Assembly (NCBI GenBank): GCA_029255685.2
Contig: CM055315.2
Location: 56,825,181 to 56,889,180 of the forward strand
Length of the DNA: 64,000 nucleotides
Direction: 5' to 3'
Source of the DNA: Silene conica
Lineage: Eukaryota; Streptophyta; Magnoliopsida; Caryophyllales; Caryophyllaceae
The notes beneath the pieces were generated by a model. That model was not told the DNA's origin and made no database searches. It worked only from the letters and a program-made list of their open reading frames with translations. Of the stretch, positions 11,350-23,200 are shown piece by piece. Made by a program: the position numbers and the translations under genes. Within the stretch, counting starts at the first letter, position 1. The number at the start of each line of letters is the position of its first letter.

Positions 11350-12230
11350 TGTTGGGAAATGTGTCCCAACAATAGTGCGATCACATAATTAAATCTCATG
11401 ACGAGAATGCGCAAGGGATGACACGAAATTATATAGTCAACTGACCAACATTAATCAGTAATGATTGGCTAGCTAGAGTTTGACATTACTGTCGTATGAC
11501 GGTGGTGGTCAGTTGATCTCTTTAGGTCACACCTATAGGACAATTCCCTTAATTGATAAACTAATCAAGTGTATACTGATACAAGTTGATCAGATTCCTT
11601 AAATTCGTATATCGAGAAATCAGAGGTTAAATCTTAATGTAAGATTTATGTTTGAAATTGAAACGTGTCAATTGTCAAACATTAAACGATATTTATGAAA
11701 TGTCGTAATTAGAATGAATCGGGTTGAATATTATTACAAGTGTTGTAAATCGTATTGACGATTATTGAAATGATCATTTTATATATTAGTAATTACGAAT
11801 TACTTGTCAAATTGATAAATATGATTTATTTAATTTATAAATGATATTTATTTGATAAATATGCATTTTAAATTAAAACAATTGTTTCTTATAAAATTAT
11901 GACATAGTGTATGTCACACATGTACAATTGTACATGACAAGTTATAAAATGGAGACCATTTTACCTTAAGGGTGCCGGTTTTGTGGGTGTGTTTTGTGGG
12001 TTGATTTGTGTGTTAAATACACTCCAAACACAAAAAATTGTCACTCCTGATCATTTTTTTACAACAAAGGAAACAATAGTACGGTTATAGATCATTGTTG
12101 TTGACGAATAAAGTATAAGATCAAAATACGATAAATTTTAGTGGTTTATCGCTTGTGAATTGTCGTCATTTATGAATAAAGAATTTTAAGTTATGTAATT
12201 GAGTTATTTAAGTTTGTATACTCTGTGTAT
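11350..12230 (+). mobile_element. Copia LTR inserted in Athila-like gag
   Basis: It starts TGTTGGGAAATG followed by TGTCCCAACA, a self-complementary start common in plant Copia LTRs. The stretch 11445-11545 resembles the Copia LTR at the left end of the window (the GTTTGACATTACTGTC and ACACCTATAGGACA parts). No primer-binding site or coding sequence follows, so it is a solo or truncated LTR. The right boundary is uncertain; I place it after the last recognisably LTR-like sequence. Confidence 0.55.
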
Positions 12231-13460
12231 CTAAACTAAAAACAACTCTATTTGGTTGGGAAATCGTGTATCCGTGTCGGCTTGAATACCCTGTCAACCT
12301 TGAACAACCTTCAAGAGCGATAATGTTGCCCTCTTATTATTGGAAATGGAAAGCCAAAATTTACATTTGCCTGTGAAATCCAATTGCATTTTCCTTTGTT
12401 GTTAACTTGTTATGCACTTTCTTCTCCAATTTGATGGAATATATTATTAGTTATATGTACAATTGTTTTCATGTTTCTTAGCTTTATTATAAAATTTTGT
12501 TTTGATCTTCCTTATAAAGTTTATGAGATTTGATGGGATGTTTAAGAACTCTTTCACATAATAATTGGTCTTTATAAAATGGAGTTATTCATTGTACTTA
12601 TCAAACATTTCAAATATGAAACAATTAGAAAAGAGGTACTCCCCGAGTCCATGTAGTTCCCTTTTTTTTCATACTAGTCGGATTTTTTTTTCTTTTTCCT
12701 TATTTGAAAATCTTTGTGACTCAAATTCATTTTATGTGGGGGAGGGTGTTTTTCATAATCCAAGTTCATTTTCTTAATTTTTGTGCTAGAAAAAAAGAGG
12801 CAGCAAGAAAATTGACTACAAATTTGTTTGATTAAACCTTTATTCTACCCTAGTTTTTACCTTGCCCATAAACAAAAGTGGAAAAATCTTTAATCGATCC
12901 TCTTAATTAACTCTCTTATTTCAACATTCATAATGATTGATTTCCTATAGTAGTCTTCTAACACATAAATATTCTTGGTATTCACTTAAAAATAATTCCA
13001 AATTCTAGTATTCATGTAGGCTTGGAAGATCCGAACCTATAGTTTTTCTTTTTAGTACGGTTAACTTATAATTTTAATTGTACATGAAATAAAATAAAAC
13101 AAAGAAAGACAAATTATACACAGACATTTTATTTTGGTTGAAAAGTATACATGGACATGAATTATAAACACTCGTTTTTAATAATCAAGGCTTCATGAAA
13201 GTAGTACGTTTTCTGATCCAAAATGTAAAAACATTAATAAATTAATTCATAAATATTTTTTGTTGAAAAATTATCCGATACATGTATTTTAAAATAACAG
13301 AAAACGCTAAATCAAAGTAATTTAATAGTTAAAAATTACATCAGCTACGCTAGGCTAAGCTAAGCTAATCAATCCTGTGAGGAGCTTCTAACCAAAAAAA
13401 ATCTAGAGTTTCAAGATTTAATAGATGTAACCGAAAAAACCTTATGCTTCCAAGGAACAT
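12231..13460. other. AT-rich intergenic stretch
   Basis: Between the Copia LTR and the MULE remains I see no gene, RNA or clear repeat. Parts near 12640-12700 vaguely resemble a decayed Stowaway MITE (TACTCCCCGAGTCC), which I cannot confirm. The right part probably includes the MULE subterminal region. Confidence 0.4.
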
Positions 13461-13469
13461 CCCGCTAGC

Positions 13470-15520
13470 TTGACAATTCGGTTGTTTTACGTAACCTTAA
13501 AGGACATGTTTTTCTATTATGTCATTTCTTTCGACATATACTACATGTTACTTTACCGCGAATTGTGTCATCCATTTCATTTTCTAGTCGTTGAGAACGT
13601 GGTCGTCCTTGTCCTCTTCTTTGACCCCATTCGGCAATTATTGTCGGGCCATTGTATGGTGCCCAATTGTCTTCATCGGGGATTGGATGAAACCTTACGC
13701 TATATGTGTTCAAGTACTTTTTCGAACAAAAAAACGAGTCCACAAATTGACTCCATGACAAACTGTAAGCTCGACAAACAGACAAAATATAGGAACATGG
13801 ATGCTTGTATATCTAAAGCTTTTTGCAAGTACATGTTCTTTGGCTAAAATTTACCATCTGTGTATGGGAGCCCTTTCTTTGCCTTCTATCACCCTTCCCA
13901 GTTCTTACTTGGTATACTCCATCTTCAAGGTGAAATATTGCTACCTTATGATGAATCGATTTCTCAATATTTTGATCCAAAGTTTTAGTTATCCTTTTAG
14001 CATATTAATGACCTTCTTGTTGTCTTCTACGTGCCCAACCGCGTCTTTCCACAAAATATGCATTAACGCGATAGAAAGATAGCTTTACAAGGGCGGTAAC
14101 AGGTAGAAAATGAGCACCCTTCGTCACATTATTGAACACTTCAGCCATATTGGTTGTTTTTATACCATATCGTATCCCGACATCATGACATATCGACCAT
14201 TTGCACTATGGGGAATCTCACTCAAATATCGTTGTGCTTCTATATTGATCTCTTCAATTTTATTAAAACCCCTAATCAACTTCTTATCTTGGTGTTGTTC
14301 AGCTATCCAACCGCATTGATTTTTCAATTCCTTGCTCTTGAACTGAGTATTTACGTTGGAGACTAAATGATGGATACATAATTTATGGTAGGCATATGGT
14401 TCTTCCCATCCACTATTGGGTTCGCACGTAGTTTTCATTATACCTGGACGTCGATCTAAAATTACGCAAAAGGTCATTCTCTGTGTTACAAACCTCCTTA
14501 ACAAAAGCGAAAGCAAGTGGGAACAACTGATTGTTGGCATCTGTACCCATACCAATTAATAACGTACCCTTGTACCTACCGTACAAATGAGTACCATCAA
14601 TTGTAATAATTGAACGACAATGATTAAACCCAACAATAGATGGTCCAAATGCCCAAAATACACGTTGAAACATCTCTACACTAGTTGTAGTCGTCTTTTG
14701 GTTAGTAAAGTGAACAATTGTTCCAAGATTTGCTTCTTTAAGTGCTTGCATAAATTTTGGAAGAAGCTGAAATGACTCTTCCCAATCGCCAAAAATTTCG
14801 GCAATAGCCCTTTGTTTAGCCATCCATGCTTTCTTATATGATTGTGTAATTGAATTGTTGTAGTATAACCTCAATTATGCTCTGAACACGAATAGATGAA
14901 TCGGCCTCCACAAGGTTTCTTATATATCGGCTAACAATTTTTGAATGCAAGTCCACGTGATCCTTTTTAATGATGTCACTTACACACGTGTTTGAATGAG
15001 GACCTTTATATGTGACAATTGTAAAGACATTCGCGTGCGTACTTTTTTTTACTTGCTCTAAGATACCAAGTACACCTCACTGATTTTTTCCCACACTTGA
15101 ATGTTACTGTGTGTGCTCTTGAGTCAGCTACTTTATATTGTTGATTTCTTTGAATTGAGTAACTAGCAATTGCTTCCGTCAATGTCATCTTTGTAGAGAA
15201 TTCCTGACCAACTAAGAATTCATCTCCGGGTTTGTAAGATAGCATAGTCGTCCAAGTCCTCCAATTATCTATTTGAGAATCATGTAACTCACTTATGCTA
15301 GTAAACTTTGTAATGGGAGCACCGTGTTCAACATCCTCATCATCACTACTATGATCATCATCAAAATTCATTGCATCTAAGTCTTCATTAGCATCCTCCG
15401 CCTCCTTATATGCTTCCTCCTAATCAAGATAATTACCAGCACCGGTAGATAAGATACAATTTGATCACAAAAATAATCATCATCCATTAACATTCTTGTA
15501 AACAATCCATTGAATTTGTT
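13470..15520 (-). pseudogene. MULE (MuDR-type) transposase, decayed
   Basis: Read on the minus strand: an N-terminal acidic stretch (DDDHSSDDEDVEH), the MuDR plant-type domain with FSTKMTLTEAIASYSIQ and KCGKKSVRCTWYLRAS (15006-15371), then KGPHSNTCVSDIIKKDH, the catalytic core with IDGTHLYGRYKGTLLIGMG (about 14560-14620) and AFAFVKEV, and a C-terminal RRGQGRPRSQRLENEMD (about 13580-13640). At least three frameshifts and stops separate the segments. The intact family cuts and pastes DNA through a DDE core. No terminal inverted repeats were identified, so element ends are unknown. Confidence 0.8.
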
Positions 15521-16181
15521 CATAACCTGCACACCGTAACATAAAAATTATATTATATTCTACTAATATAAGAGGCGCTGCAAACCTCAACCAGTAGAAG
15601 TAGACAATAATTGATCAGTTGTACTTTTATTGTCTTTGTCTTTCTAATATGTCAGTATTGATCGATCAGTTGTACTCTTATTGTCTCTGTCTTGCTCGTC
15701 TTAAACTAGAACCATCGACTATTGAGGTAAACAAGATCAAATATGAAATATCCGCATCAATTATACCTTCCCCATTTTCAAATAAACAGCAGCACGATTA
15801 ATCAAATATGAAATATCCGCATCATCAAGCTCAATAACCTTACTAAAGTGTCCATTTGTTTGTTTGATACGCACAATTTTTTTTTGTTAAGTAGCAATCA
15901 TGATTAATCATGATTGAACAACAAACCATAATAATAACATTAAAGAGTAAAAAAAACAAACTATATCAGATAGATTACAGAACAATTCAATTCAATTAAT
16001 AATTCTTACCTTAGTAATGATGATTGTGTAGCAACTCTAGCAAGTTTTATCCGCCCATGAAGAATGAAGCAGCATATTAATGAGAAAATAAGTTGTATTC
16101 TACTAATATTAAAATAAATCAAATAATCTTCAAACCAATAAAAGTTAGGTTATGAGTTCCCAAGCCTACATAAAATTAGAA
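15521..16181. other. Spacer between MULE and Helitron
   Basis: Low-complexity AT-rich sequence. A TTATTGTCT-CTGTCTT-type segment is locally duplicated at 15627-15645 and 15671-15695, and AATCAAATATGAAATATCCGC occurs in two copies, in part, at 15737 and 15799. No gene is seen. It may hold the 5' terminal region of the MULE. Confidence 0.4.
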
Positions 16182-17681
16182 TCTATACAATATTATTAAA
16201 AGGGTAACTTAAAATGTCACGTAGACAATGGCACCTAACATTAACAAAAAGCCACGTCACTTATTAGATATATGACATGGAGCCACATCATTATTTTTTA
16301 TTTAAAAAAAAAAAAGATTAAAACATTAAATGTAAATAGCATATCAAACCTTCACCTTTGACCTTTTTAAATTCTAGATTAATTAAATAACAATTAAAAA
16401 TAAAACTTCCTAATAAATTTAAAATATAGATGTTTATTATATTGTTAGAATATTTTAAGTAACAAATAAATACATATAATTCTAATTTTTACGCCATTTA
16501 TAAAATAAAAAAAGTTGTAAATATTAAGGGCAAATAATAACATACTTAACATTAAATATTAGCGTTTTAATTTTTAAAACTATAATACGTTAAACTTTCA
16601 ATAAAAATTTACATTCTCTAATTTTATAACTTATTAGTAATGAAATATAATGCTACTACATAGTTATGGATATTAAAGCAAACCTTTCACATTTCATGTT
16701 TCGTTGATCCATATTTATGAATAAATTAAATTTGCTAATTAATAATGAAAAATAATGCTCAAAAGTCATAAAATTTTACTACGTATTTATGTATATATTA
16801 AATTTGATGATTATATAGAAAGATTATCAAAACTCATAAAACACTTGGTTATAAATTTTGGAGGGAATGCAACATTTGTGAGCCAACATTCAAGCCAATA
16901 TATTTTTTACTCCCATCGTCAACAAAATTGTGTGTGTCAATCATTTTTCTTATAATTGTGTCAAAATCAAGGTAAGTATTTTAAGATATGGTAATTGTAT
17001 TAAGCTTTTAAATTAATTAATTAATTATTTATTTATTTTTAAATTTATTATTTTAAATGTTGTTTTGTATTCATTTAGGAGCTATAAAGATTTGTGGTGT
17101 TCTCCTATTTAAAGGTAAATATACTTAAATGTATTTATGACTCAATGTTCTCTTTCTTTCATTATTTAAGGGAAAACTTAAATAAATAAAGATAAGGTTA
17201 ATATTACATAAATCAAATTCCACCATTTTTTCCGTTATTAATAGTCAATGTTTTTTTTGTAGGGATGATTCATGAGATAAACAAGACTATATGGAGAACG
17301 AAAATACTAGAATTGCTTAAACAAATTCTCCACCCACTCCACTCAATACAATATCATAACAAAAAAAATTAGTATTTCATGAACTTTCAAATGTATGTGT
17401 TATTTGGAATGTATTGTTTTCTTATAAATCATTTTCCTTTCTCATAGAAAAAAATTGGAGTTGCAACATGACATATGTAGTTTATAAAATTTAATTAAAA
17501 GGGTTTTAATGTGACATGACAAATTTTAATTTGACATGACATATTTAATTGTGACATGACATATTTTTAATGTGACATGGAAAATTAATGTGACATAGAT
17601 TAATAATTTATTATTACATGACATTGATCTAAATTATTTATCTATAAATTAATTTAATTCACTTATTTATAATATTAATGG

Positions 17682-17682
17682 A

Positions 17683-17722
<40 letters not shown>
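17682..17722. repeat. (ATT)n microsatellite
   Basis: Roughly thirteen ATT units inside the Helitron. Unremarkable apart from its mirror partner (TAA)n at 18525-18592 in the same element. Confidence 0.9.
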
Positions 17723-18522
17723 AAGTATATATTTTTTCCATAATTTATATAACACTTACAAATTTATATCATAATTTCGTTATTTATAACGATATTTTAA
17801 TTGAAATTTTTTGTAATAAAACATGTTAAATAATTTCATAATTCATAATTAAAATTAACATTTTAATTGAATATTTTGTAGTAAAACATGTTAATAATTA
17901 ATTAAAACTTTTCATATTATTTAACAGTTTAACACCCATCATCTTTATTGACACATTTACTATCTAATTAAACAATATTAAATTGATTAACACTCTTCAT
18001 AATACTTAAGAACCACCAAATTAAATTAATTAAAAGTTTTTCCTATTTAATTAATTAATTTTTTAATATCATATGTTAATAAATTTATTAGTATTCTTCT
18101 ATATATATATATTTATACTATATAATTAATATGCAACTTAACAACATTTAATTTTTTGCCACATAGGATTATCATAATTAAATTCTATTAATCAATTATA
18201 TTGGTTAATATTAAAATTATTTTAGAGCTATTTATTAAAACTCTTTATAACGTTTACTAGCATATTTTTTTGGGGGGAAACCATAAGACCATCATTTAAA
18301 TTATAAAAATAAATTATGAATTTATTATCATCATTTAACTCTTACAATTTCTCCATCCGAATTTTTCATTAGCCATAAATATAGTAGCTAAAAAGTCCTA
18401 CAGGTAATAATAAAAAGTATAATAATTTGGATTATAAAACTATATATTATCATCCATATATCATATTTTTAATTACATAAAGTAACTTCTTAAACCACTT
18501 TCATGCAAAGGGGATTTTGTAA

Positions 18523-18524
<2 letters not shown>

Positions 18525-18592
<68 letters not shown>
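18525..18592. repeat. (AAT)n microsatellite
   Basis: More than twenty AAT units inside the Helitron interior. Length is likely variable between individuals. Confidence 0.95.
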
Positions 18593-18595
<3 letters not shown>

Positions 18596-20267
18596 CAAAC
18601 CTTTAACAATCACATTCCATATATGTTAATTTTAAACTTCATAATAATGGAAAAAAGATGCTCAATTCATGAATCTTGATCTATTTTACACCTATACCAA
18701 ATCTGATAATAATAAAAAAAGTATATTTAATCGCTATAAAACGCATCCTCAATTGTTTATATATTTTTTATAGAAGGCAAACTTGTAAGCTAGCAAAAAA
18801 ACATTTTTTATCTCTACCGTTAGTAAAATGGTATGTGTCACTGATATTTCCTGTAATTCTATTCACATTTTTGTATAAAATTGTTTAACAGACGAGGTAT
18901 TCAACATTAATGATCCAATTGTTGTTTAAGTTGCTGCTTTAAAATTCTTAGTTCCACAATTTATTGCTGTATTAATAGCTTCATTTTATGGGGATCATGA
19001 TAATATATTAGTTTTGTCATAACATATCTAATCGTGTGTTTTATGTTATTTTCATAATTGTTGTTGAAATTTTAATATCTAATTGGTGAGGGTGCTCTAT
19101 TTTGGGATTTTTGTTTGTTAATATAGTTTTGTATAATTTGATTATAAGAATACCTATGTTATTAATTATTTTAGCTTATATTTATTTACTTTAGTTTTGG
19201 CAACGGTGTCTTAATATCTACTATATATCACTTCAATTTCTGATAAATTGTTGTACAAAAGACTAATTGGCTTTATATACCTCTTAGAACTTGAAAACCG
19301 TAAGCTGAGTAGATCGTAGTATATTATGATATCATATCACTAAAGTATCACATTACAAACTAAATATCCCGTGAGTTTCACGGATCAGAAAACTAGTTGT
19401 GAATTATTTTTAATTGAATACCAAATAGAGAATATTTATATATTTAAATACTACTATAGGAAATTACTCATAAAAATTATGAATTAAGTTGTAAATTGGG
19501 TTAGATTCGATTTTCGAATCTGGATATACACATATTTGGATTCCGAATTGCTAAATATCCGAATTATTTGAATCGAATCTGCATCCCAAAATTCAAAATT
19601 TAAAAAGGATTATCCGACCCGATTTTGAAATCAGATCGGATATCCGGCTGCCATACAAGTTTGTGTCTCATTTTAGTCAACTCGTCTATCCCTCCCTCTT
19701 CTAGTCTTCTCCACTCTTCTCTCCCCCACGTTTGCGGCAACCTCATTTAATAATACGGACTACGGAGTACCATTTTATCATCCTTCGCTTTCGCTTTCGC
19801 TTTCCTTGCAAGTTTCCACATGAAAGTTTCCTTTACAGTTTGTATATTTACCCATTTTACATTTTTGCATTATGATTAGATCTGATAAACATAGTCTTAA
19901 TACTTTTGACCGAGGTAAAAAGTCTTTAGGTTATTCTTTCATAATTGTTGTCAGATTTGTACTCCTTTCTTATACTGTTTTTGTTGGGTTTTGATTCTCT
20001 TCTGAGGATTTGGGTTTTTACCCACCAAAGTTACTTGAATAAATCGACTTGGGTCAATTTATTTTTTGTGATTTTGGAAGATCCTAGTTGTGCAATAGAG
20101 CTTCAGTTATTTTATTTTTTTTGATCACTATACTTGTTATTTCAGCTTATTCAAAGATGAATGTCTAAGTTGTGGCATGGTTTCAGAAATGGGATTGCAA
20201 TTGAATTGGTTGAATAAATGATAAGCTAGGTGGTTATTCTTCTACTTGCTTGTTTTACTTGTTCTTA

Positions 20268-23200
20268 ATGGCTATGAGGAAGAATGTGAACCCACATTCC
20301 AGTAGGATGTTTAGTGATAGGAAGTGGTTAATTCCCTTCATTACGAGTTTGTTCGTTTCACTTACTCTTGTGCTAGCTGCTTTATTCGGGGTATATTCAC
20401 CTACTTATGAGGAGGATGCATCACAGTTGGATGCTTTAGCGAATTCAGAATCACAACAACACACTGATACCTATTATGTCGAAGATGATATTAACAGATC
20501 TTTAGATTCAACACCGAATTCCAATCATGACCCACCACGGTTTGCCTATCTTATTTCGGGCACCAAGGGTGATAGTCATAGAATCATGAGAGTCTTGCAG
20601 GCGGTTTATCATCCCAGAAATCAATATGTTCTGCACATGGATTTTGAAGCTCCTCCCAGGGAAAGATTGGACTTGACAATGTCTGTCAAGGCTGATCCCA
20701 CTTTTCGTCAAGTTGAGAATGTGCGCGTTATGGATAAATCAAATTTAGTAACTTATAAAGGCCCAACTATGGTTGCCTCTACTCTGCAAGCTATTTCTAT
20801 TTTGCTGAGGGAGAGTTTGAACTGGGACTGGTTTATCAACCTCAGCGCTTCAGATTATCCTCTCATGACCCAAGATGGTTAGTTCACTACTTCCTTAGTT
20901 ACTTTTTATCGATACACAACCTGTCTCATCTTTATTTCTCTATCATTCTTCATACTTTCACCTTTGTCTGCTTGCCTCTGCCAGTACTTGAATTCCTGGT
21001 TATATTTCAGCATTATGTTTGGTGCTAACTCTTTTTAATCCATGCTTTCTATTCCGTAACCTTTCAAGCAATTTTGAGGCCCTAGCTATTGTCATTGACA
21101 TGTTGAATTTATGTTTAAAAGAAAGCTAGTTTCAAGGTCGATGTTGATCTTATGGTTAAAAAGAAAGCTAGTTGTGTGTTGTCATTTTTGGTTTGGATTA
21201 GGCAGTTCGTGATTCTTGACTTTGGAAATCAGCAAGAGCTCAACTGTAATCCTTAATTATTAAGAGAAACCACCATAGCTTGTAGCAAAGCTCTTTCTTT
21301 CATGTACTCGCTAGTTAATAAGATAACATTGGTTTTTCTACAAGGTACCTCGTGTTATTACATTTTAAGAAAAATTGTACCTCTTAGTTTACTTAATAAC
21401 CCTCAGGCGTGGTGTCACGGTCCGAACTTTGAGCCGGGTCGTGAAGCGCACCCTTGTCTAACTCACGACAAGAATGAAAGCGAGAGCGTCAAGCACTAGA
21501 GCATTCGTAATCGGTCTCGGTTTGCGTGTGTCGGGATCCTAGTCTCGATCAACAACGGTCGACACACACATGCTTGTTAGTAAGTTACTATGTTATTCAG
21601 ACTCGTTTAGAAGTACCCGACACGGGTACCTGTCCAAGTGTCGGACTCGGCTATTTTATTGAAAAATATGCACATTTTGGTCTAAAATGAGGTGTCCATG
21701 TGTCATACCCATGTCCGAGTGTCGAGTGTCGGACACGGGTACGCAAGGAAATTAGAAGAGTCGAAGTAACATAGGTAAGTTATGAAGGCAAGAGTCATTC
21801 ATAAGAAAGCAAACAACAAGCAATAGAAAGCAACAAGGTGAAAAGCAGATTGATTGACTAGTACTCCTCATAGAGGCAAATTTGATATTTCTAGTCTGGT
21901 AGCAGTGAACATTGATGTTGCACAATAAGTATACGTTTTCTAAACTTCTAAAAACGTAACTTAAACTAAAAACGAGACTCTAAGCTTTCAACACGCAGGA
22001 AGTAGACTTGGAGTACTAAATGATACAAAAAACTAGAAATGAAAATACAAAAGTAAAATACGAAATCTACGGGCTCGAAGTGAACGAACCGCGCGCGCAA
22101 TTTCTTGGCCATGAGGCTAGAATTGCGGCTAAATATGCGGGTCCTTACACGTGGCATGCCCAATTGTTAAATGCTCTTCAATTCTGCCGTTAACTTACAA
22201 CTTTTCACCACCCTCGTCTCTTCATCTAACACTCTTCATCTTCTTCCCCCAACTCTTCATCTTTTTCATCCATCAATATTTATCTTCTGTCAACCTTAAC
22301 TCATAAAGATTAATTAAAAAGACATTTACCTTTTCTCTCCGTAGCCCGCCCCATTTTCTTTCATTTTCCAGGAAATTTGGGTACATTATCCAGAAATGTC
22401 TCAAAAAAATCCATTTTTTAGTTATATACTTACCTTTATAATAGATGGAAACTTTGTTCTTGATTGCGATTTAGATGACGTTAGTTATGTATTCAATTGC
22501 CCATTACAACCCCTAATTGCTTCTAATTTAATCTCAGATTCTGTTTATTTATTACATGAACTTCTAATTAAATTTTCAGTTCTGATTTTCGGTTTCTTGG
22601 CATCTAATCGTGAATTTTTATTATAAAGGTTAGTAAGGATTGAATCTTTTGGGTGTGTTCAGAAATTTAAGCGTTAATTAAAAAAACCATTCACAATTTG
22701 TCCCCCAAAATCTTCATTTTCTCGAGACATTGAAAATGAGGTTTGAAGAAAAAACAATGATGTGGAAGTGAAGGAGGCTATGTGGGGGAGATGAATTGTA
22801 TAATGGGCGAAGATGGTGAGGGAATAATATAAAGAAAATGATGATGTGGATGAACAAGATGAATATTGGTACATGAAGATATCTCCTTTGACTAGGTGGG
22901 CTTTTTGCTTTGCTGCAAGTATGTCTAGACGTAGTCATGATCAACACCTTCAAAGAAATTAATGTTCACCTGAGTAGTGAGATTTTAACACCCCGGAATG
23001 CGGGTGATACGAATAAAACTAGCGGTCGTTATATGGACTAATTATCCTACCAAACAATTTATTTAAACCTAAATTAGACTATACTAAACTCTAACAAATA
23101 TAGCAAAGCGGAAGTAAAGGGTCGAACCCAAGAGAAGGAAGGTTGAACTAAAACTTGCTTAAATTAAACCACTAAACAAAATACTAATTATGCTACTAAT

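Larger units (their letters stand above)
16182..19396 (+). mobile_element. Helitron, non-autonomous
   Basis: The 5' end is TCTATACAATATTATTAAAAGG directly after an A (16181; the motif is TC followed by a TATA-rich AAAAGG block). The 3' end is a hairpin CCGTGA-gtt-TCACGG (19369-19383) followed after nine bases by CTAG (19393-19396) and then T. TC...hairpin-CTAG inserted between A and T is the Helitron signature. The 3.2 kb interior is AT-rich, carries two trinucleotide microsatellites, and shows no Rep/helicase gene, so it depends on a helper. Pairing this 5' end with this 3' end is inference. Confidence 0.7.

Noticed and set aside
13470..14366. Plus-strand ORFs over 13.5-14.4 kb
   Set aside because: They are shadows of the MULE transposase read on the minus strand.
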